In this document: positions 58,709 to 64,000 of the stretch, in pieces
Numbering within the stretch: position 1 is the first letter of the stretch
How the letters are laid out: each line of letters opens with the position of its first letter
DNA from: Cricetomys ansorgei
Taxonomy: Eukaryota; Chordata; Mammalia; Rodentia; Nesomyidae
Direction: 5' to 3'
DNA length: 64,000 nucleotides
NCBI GenBank assembly: GCA_026225945.1
Contig: JAMJFZ010000107.1
Coordinates: 50,321,001 to 50,385,000 of the forward strand
Position numbers and translations under genes: made by a program
The notes under the pieces: model-generated
What the model was told of the DNA's origin: nothing
Databases searched by the model: none
What the model saw: only the letters and a program-made list of their open reading frames with translations

Positions 58709-58838
58709 GATAGATAGATGATAGATAGATAGATATAGACAATAGGTAGGTAGATGATAGATAGATATGATAAAAGATAGATGATAGATGGCTAGGTAGA
58801 TAGATGCATTGATACATAGATACTTAAGATACATAGAC
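58709..58838 (+). repeat. (GATA)n microsatellite at the B1 tail
   Basis: ATAGATAGATGATAGATAGA and variants with TAGG units run about 130 bases from the SINE's end. Confidence 0.92.
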
Positions 58839-58917
58839 ATAAATCCTGTGAATTTGCATAGCAATGTACACTCTAGAGTGCACTTGTAAGTTCAGAAAAT
58901 AAAGAAAAATCTACTTA

Positions 58918-59183
58918 TATGCAGTGCCGTCCCTGGCTGGTGGTTCTGGGTTCTATAAGAAAGCAGGCTGAGCAACCCATGAGGAGCAAGCCAGTAAGCA
59001 GCACTCCTCCATGGCCTCTGCATCAGCTGCTGCCTCCAAGTTCTTGCCATGCTTGAGTTCCTGTCCTGACTTCCTTCGATGGTAAACTGTGATATGGAAG
59101 TATACACTGAATAAATCCTTTCCTCCCCGACTGGCTTTTGGCCATGGTGTTTCATCCTAGCAACAGAAACCCTCACTAAGTCA
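58918..59183 (+). mobile_element. MT-type MaLR LTR, 3' two-thirds
   Basis: GGTTCTGGGTTCTATAAGAAAGCAGGCTGAGC, GGAGCAAGCCAGTAAGCAGC, CCATGGCCTCTGCATCAGC, CTGAATAAATCCTTTCCTCC, GCCATGGTGTTTCATCC and AGAAACCCTCACTAAGTCA, in sense orientation. The 5' end is missing. Confidence 0.88.
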
Positions 59184-60521
59184 TCCTCCATCACCTTCCA
59201 CTCAAAAGGCCCCCTGCATCCCAGGGATTTTACTGAGCCTGGTTGAATGGTAACCCACTTTCTCATTCTGTGCTCATATACAAAGGTCAGGCTGGATTTC
59301 GGTAGTGTCTTCCTTTCTGTATAAATAGAAATACTCAGTTCTGTGAACTGAGAGTGAGATGCACCATTCCTTTAACCCACCCCTGAGGCACCATCAGTAT
59401 TGGTTTGAAACAAACCCTAGAGCTGTCTATGTTCCTGGCAGAGGTTCAGTACTAACATGTGGTTAATTTTTTTGGAGAATTTCTCTTTTCCTTCCTGTGC
59501 TCAAGAGGAGCCACGGAGTGTGTGGGAAACAGCATCTTGACTGGTGCATCTGTGGTACTTGCATATTTCCCTGAGAGATAGTGACCGACCCTTCTCTCTC
59601 TGCACATTATGTTCTAGGAACTTAGGAGGAGAAACATATTCTGAATACTTAAAGGGCTTTTTAAAACAGTGTTCTTTGAGACGTTGTATGTGAAAAAAAA
59701 AAATCCCAGAGTTCTCTCTGACAGAAGTTAGGGATTAATTCATGTGATGGTACGTATAGCCATTTATATCCCATATGCACTGTGGCACATTGTTAAGTGC
59801 CAGAGACTGGAACGAATCCACACTTGCAAGTGTTTTTGGCTTTTTGCAAGTCAGTTTGGTTCAGTCACCCATGCCTGACCAAAGAACACAGACAACAGCT
59901 GAAGAAGCCAAGTAATCGAGATCTGACTTGATCATTACCATTTCTATTTCTTTCCAGACAGGAAAATGAATTACGTTGTTTAATTTCCAAGTTTTTGAGA
60001 ACTGTCTACGAGAATAATCCTGTTGTGTTTCTATTTAAAATTACAGAAGGAAGCACCCTTCTACTAAGATTCTACTAAATGAAATAAAAACACTGCGTCG
60101 GATTATTTAATTTACTTTCTATTTTTGTAGCAGTAGTAAAATCCACATTTGGATTATATTTTGCTCAGCACATAACAGAATCTTTCGAATAATGAGATCA
60201 TAATTCTTATTTTTCCTTTGGACGGATTTTCTAAGTCTGTAATGGATCAACACTTCCAGTCCACATGGAGACATTCGCAAAAATACTCAGTTCTTCCTTA
60301 AACTTCCTCACAACAGAAGAACACAAATTTTCAATTATTTGTTACAAGTAACAGTGACAGGTTCTGCAGAATGTCTATGTGTTCTCATTTATTTAATCAA
60401 TCAGTCATCAGCCAATAATCCGTGGCCAAATAGAATTTTATCAAATTAAATAATGGCAGACAGCAAAGCAGAAGTTGTGTGGAAATGCTATTTCTGGGTA
60501 AGTCATCACAGATGACTTATA

Positions 60522-60525
<4 letters not shown>
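59184..60525. other. Intronic stretch, nothing recognised
   Basis: A-run at 59692-59702; otherwise AT-rich unrecognised sequence. Confidence 0.5.

Positions 60526-60565
<40 letters not shown>
60526..60565 (+). repeat. (TA)n microsatellite
   Basis: About 19 uninterrupted TA units. A perfect inverted repeat AAGTCAT-CACAG-ATGACTT lies just before it (60500-60518). Confidence 0.95.
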
Positions 60566-60567
<2 letters not shown>

Positions 60568-60734
60568 TTAATGCTTTCTACAACACTAAAACTCAATGAC
60601 TGTTTACAAAGAACACTGAGGTGAAACTTTACCAAATGTCCAAGGATCTCTCATGGCTTATGCTGTGTATCTAACTTCTGTCGATCACAGGAATAACAAA
60701 CAGGGAAAATAGCATGGCATTATGGATTTCTCCT

Positions 60735-61260
60735 TTTTTTAACTGACAATAATTTTCTCATACAATATACTCTGATCACAGTTTCCCTTCTCTCACCTCT
60801 TCCCAGTGCCTCCCTATGCTCTTGCCCACCCAGACCAGGCCTTCTTTCTCTCTCTCTTCAGAAAACAAACAGAAAAGCAAATAAACCAGAATAAAATAAT
60901 AGTAATAATAGCAACAGCAACAGCATCAGCAAGGAGAAAGCACAAGAAACACACACATACAGCTTATAAGAACACAAAATCAGAAGCTATAATATTTTTT
61001 TAAAAGGTCAGTAAGACAAAAAAATACCCAAAGAAAACAATATGAGACAAAAGTCTCCAAGTATATCCCTGAGTTCCCCTTATGTCCACCGTCTACTCCT
61101 CCGCATGTGGTCTTACCCTTAAGAGTGGCTTATGTAACCTGTGAGACTCCGTTAGAGAAAACTAATTTCTTTGCAGATGGAAGGCAACTGGAGACAGTGC
61201 TTTGTTAGGGATGGGAACTCCCATCCACTGCCCTCCCTAACATTGTAGGTTTTATGAAGA
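60735..61260 (-). mobile_element. Rodent L1 3' UTR (Lx-type), antisense
   Basis: TTCTCATACAATATACTCTGATCAC, TGCTCTTGCCCACCCAGACC, CACAAAATCAGAAGCTATAATA, AACAATATGAGACAAAAGTCTCC, GTGGTCTTACCCTTAAGAGTGG and GTGAGACTCCGTTAGAGAAAAC match the antisense rodent L1 3' UTR closely in order. Confidence 0.88.
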
Positions 61261-61594
61261 TGTGGCCCAGTGAGGTAGTAGGAGGGCTACAACTGGACCG
61301 TTAGAATAAAATACTCATTTATTTTTTACAACTTTCCATCTAGTTTTGATGCAAATATTTTGCTAGTAAAATACTATGATAAAGACATGGAAAAGGATCA
61401 GTTGGTGAAGAGGAACAAATAAAAAGATCTATGTAACACGTTGAGTGAGGCAGGGCACACCTGCAGAAATCAGTTCAACTGTCTGTATGTATTCGATTTA
61501 CAAAGGAGTTCCCTCCCGATAAACCCATCCTAAGCTAAAAATGTGTACCACTGATGATATTGTCAGTTCAAAGTGTATTTAACACACCTGTCAT

Positions 61595-61985
61595 TGTTTA
61601 AATATGAAATCCCCCCCCCCACTGAAGTGATGAGTTTTAATTGCTGACTACAGGTGCTATTTTGGTTAGGTCTTCAAAACTTTAGGAGATGGGGCCTAGA
61701 AGAAGAAAGCAGGCCTCTGGGGCTTCACCCTTGGTGACTTTTCCTTATCTTGATCTCTCTTCTCCTTTTTTTCCTCTCCTCCTCCTCCACCACCACCACT
61801 TCCCCCTCCTCCTCCTCTTCTCCCTCCTCTTCCCCCTCCTCCTTCTCTTCTGCCTCCTTCTCCTCCTCCCCCTCCTATTCCTCCTTCATCTTCTCTCTCA
61901 TTCCCTCTCTTCCTCCACCAGTTTTCCTGTTTCCCATGAGGGTAGAGGTCATGCTTATGAACCACTGTCAGCATCATGAATTAAA
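61595..61985 (+). mobile_element. Possible MaLR-like LTR with an expanded pyrimidine tract
   Basis: GGTTAGGTCTTCAAAACTTTAGGAGATGGGGCCTAGAAGAAG..GCCTCTGGGGC and GGTAGAGGTCATGCTTATGAACC resemble sense MaLR LTR text. The centre is replaced by a CTC-rich tract (61757-61920). A C10 run lies at 61611-61620. Confidence 0.45.
61757..61920 (+). repeat. (CTC/TTC)n polypyrimidine tract
   Basis: About 160 bases of C and T with a short CCACCACCACC segment. Frames on both strands here (Ser/Leu or Gly/Arg-rich) are artefacts. Confidence 0.93.
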
Positions 61986-62394
61986 ATCGTGATATAGTCT
62001 TTTTTTCTCTTATGTTGTTGTGTCGGATATTTTGTCATAATGAGAAAAATGTGGCTAGTACTCTTCACAGCCTCATAACTTAGCAGCGTCACATACTGCA
62101 AGGTCAGATGTTTATCTTGTGCAAGCATGGCTGACCAAGACTGTAGCTCACTCATATCTGCTACTCATTACCTTCATTTAGGTTCAGTATAGAGTGCAGT
62201 AGAAGGTGAAAAATAAAAACTCAAACTGTAGAATAAAAAGTCATTAAGAAAAAAACAGCACAACTTGGTAACTACATGCTGGCCTTCCATTTTTCTTTGT
62301 GCTAGTACTGAACCAGAATCCCAAACCTATTTTATCCTATTATATTGCCACTAAACCATGGATTTCTATATATTCCACCCATCCTGATTGCGCC
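61986..62394. other. Intronic stretch, nothing recognised
   Basis: No element recognised. Confidence 0.5.
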
Positions 62395-62755
62395 AATTTT
62401 CCCATTGTTATGGCAAAATGCTTTTAGTAAAATAACTAAAGGGAGGAAGGACTTATTAAGGAACATGTTTTCAGAGGTTTCTGTTGAGGCTTTGGTCTAT
62501 CTTTGTGAGCCACGTTATTTCTGAGTCTGTATGTCAGTAGGAGTGTGTGTCTGAAGTTACATCTGTAGGACACTGAAAGAGGGGAGGGGAAATGTGAAAT
62601 GTGTGTAACCTTCGTTTACAAGCCTCCAACGACCTGTCTCCTAAAGCTGGACCACAGTGTTTCCAGCAGCTAAGCACACACAGTTCACACTTGAGTCTAT
62701 GAGAAGAATTTCACGCTTACATCATAACACCAAACTTACTCAATTTCAAGGGTCC
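62395..62755 (-). mobile_element. Possible diverged MaLR-type LTR
   Basis: CCATTGTTATGGCAAAATGC, GGGAGGAAGGACTTATTAAGG, TTCAGAGGTTTCTGTTGAGGC and AAGCCTCCAACGACCTGTCTCC suggest an antisense MaLR (a 'TTTATTTTGGCTCA..TTCAGAGG' pattern). Weakly supported. Confidence 0.4.
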
Positions 62756-62917
62756 TGTGTAATATTATTTCTCTAGAAAGTTCAACCTGGTCAAGCAGAA
62801 GTATATTACACCAAGAGTCTTTTTGTTTGTTTGGAGGGGTTTGTTGCTGATGCTTTGATAGAACTTCAACCTTGGGTTCATTGCACTTTGGCTAGTTTTT
62901 GTGTATGAGTCTGTTGA

Positions 62918-62953
62918 AAACACACACACACGCACACACACAGACACACACAC
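62918..62953 (+). repeat. (CA)n microsatellite, interrupted
   Basis: CA units with single G interruptions. Confidence 0.9.
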
Positions 62954-63888
62954 CCTGCCAGCAGCTTCCAGGTCCCTTGAAACAGGTGAAGCAGATACAG
63001 TTGACCCACAGCTACAGAGGTTCCTGGCAGGAGATGGAGGGAGCCAGCCTGGCATGGTTCTTACCAAGTAACCATCTGCCTTAGATTGGAGCCCAGAGCC
63101 ATTGAGAGAGACCGTTAGAGGAGCACATCTCTCTGTGTTTAATGCAAGGATCATTACATTTATGGGGTTCAGGCAGGGGAGGGTCTTTGGAACCTAGGGA
63201 TAGAGGCCATTGGTTAAGACAGGGATACTGGAATAGGCATATTCAGGGGAACAGGGACTTAGGTAAGAAATTCTGCCAATCTTGCCCACCTTAGGGAGAA
63301 GGCGGTGTTTTACTGTGGCTTGTGGTCTATCAGTGCAGAGGGGAGGGACCAGGGATCATGCCAGCTCCTCATGGCAGGGCTGGGGGTTTAATCACCCTTG
63401 ACCCACAGCTGCTATGTGACCAGTTCCACACAAGGGCACCACATGAGTCTACCAGACATTATGTAAGCCTCTTCATAAGCCTATTCAATTATTTTTCTCT
63501 ACATAGTATAGTATCACTGATCTAATAATCATTCCACAAAGAAAGAAAACTATTAAATCATAGTTCTGTCCCTGAAATCAGGACTAAAGGAAGAAAAAGA
63601 TCATTTATAGATCATTTAACCAGAAATGAAGACCATGAAAGTAAATCATTTTGTTATTATTCCATGCTAGAAAGATCCACCCAGCCTTCTCAGAAATAAA
63701 CAAAAAGTACAAGAGCTCAAATTAGGGCAAAAGGCCTTTCACAGTTAAGTAGGCATGTTCTCCCTACTACACAAAGTTAACTGGGTAGGAATTAGACTGT
63801 CCCATGGCCTGAAATCATGCATATTAGCCTGACTGTGACCTTATGTTAACGATATTGATATATCTGTTTATGGTTTGACATCCTGTTT
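62954..63888. other. Intronic stretch, nothing recognised
   Basis: Somewhat higher G+C between 62.95 and 63.45 kb; no element or gene recognised. Confidence 0.5.
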
Positions 63889-64000
63889 ATATTTTCTTCC
63901 CTTCTCCCTCTTCTCCTTCTTCTCTCCTTTCCTTTCTCATGCTCCTCCCCTCTTCCTCCCCCATTCTCCTCCTTTTGTTCCTTTCCCTCTTATTCTTTGT
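63889..64000 (+). repeat. Polypyrimidine tract running to the window edge
   Basis: CTTCTCC/CTCCTCCCC-type sequence, almost purely C and T, continues to within a few bases of the right edge. Confidence 0.9.

Larger units (their letters stand above)
713..64000 (+). other. Dlc1: Dlc1 long-isoform intron (5' part, over 63 kb)
   Basis: No later Dlc1 exon is found, neither the EIREDRDRAR exon nor any SAM, RhoGAP or START coding sequence. All remaining sequence is therefore intronic for the long isoform. The composition is AT-rich, with rodent and older mammalian repeats and many microsatellites. The acceptor lies beyond the right edge. Confidence 0.85.

Noticed and set aside
61696..61979. Ser/Leu-rich and Gly/Arg-rich frames on both strands
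   Set aside because: Both arise from the CTC-rich tract; composition artefact.

Overview
The window is genomic DNA from a muroid (mouse/rat-type) rodent. The interspersed repeats are the rodent families B1, B2, B3, ID, MT/ORR1-type MaLR LTRs, rodent L1 3' ends and a URR1 hAT element, over a thin layer of older mammalian repeats (MIR, L2, MLT1, L1M, hAT-Charlie). Several B1 copies share a 'TTGTAAC' variant that differs from the B1 consensus I know for house mouse, so I do not name a species.

The only protein-coding sequence I can identify is at the left edge, bases 2-712 on the + strand. It is the 3' part of the large coding exon specific to the long isoform of Dlc1 (deleted in liver cancer 1, a Rho GTPase-activating protein, also called STARD12). 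The exon is open at the window edge and ends in phase 0 at a consensus GTAAGC donor. The next Dlc1 exon (human continuation EIREDRDRAR) is not in the window, so bases 713-64000 are intron of the long isoform, over 63 kb.

Layout of the intron. 1.2-8.6 kb is dense in repeats: two B2-in-B3 nests and a nearly complete 2.3-kb MaLR retroelement with a B1 at one LTR junction. 8.6-19 kb is SINE-poor, with two diverged copies of an unidentified ~190-bp repeat, a MIR, and a CpG-rich spot near 16 kb. 19-32 kb holds several antisense L1 fragments, an MLT1, B1/B3 copies and a 400-bp CA-rich satellite. 33-40 kb has a CpG cluster beside a (GT)n(GA)n repeat, an exon-like open frame on the - strand (34851-35220), G-rich tracts and two minisatellites. 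41-64 kb is mostly LTRs, SINEs, an L1 3' UTR and microsatellites, separated by unannotated intronic DNA.

No tRNA, rRNA, CRISPR, operon or prokaryotic feature is present, and I found no convincing novel system. The observations most worth checking are the antisense exon-like frame at 34.85-35.22 kb, the minisatellite of NRF1-like motifs at 39.83 kb, the paired unknown repeat at 10.15/11.88 kb, and the CpG-retaining islets near 16.0 and 33.25 kb. Repeat names come from remembered consensus sequences, not a database run; boundaries are usually good to about 5-20 bases.
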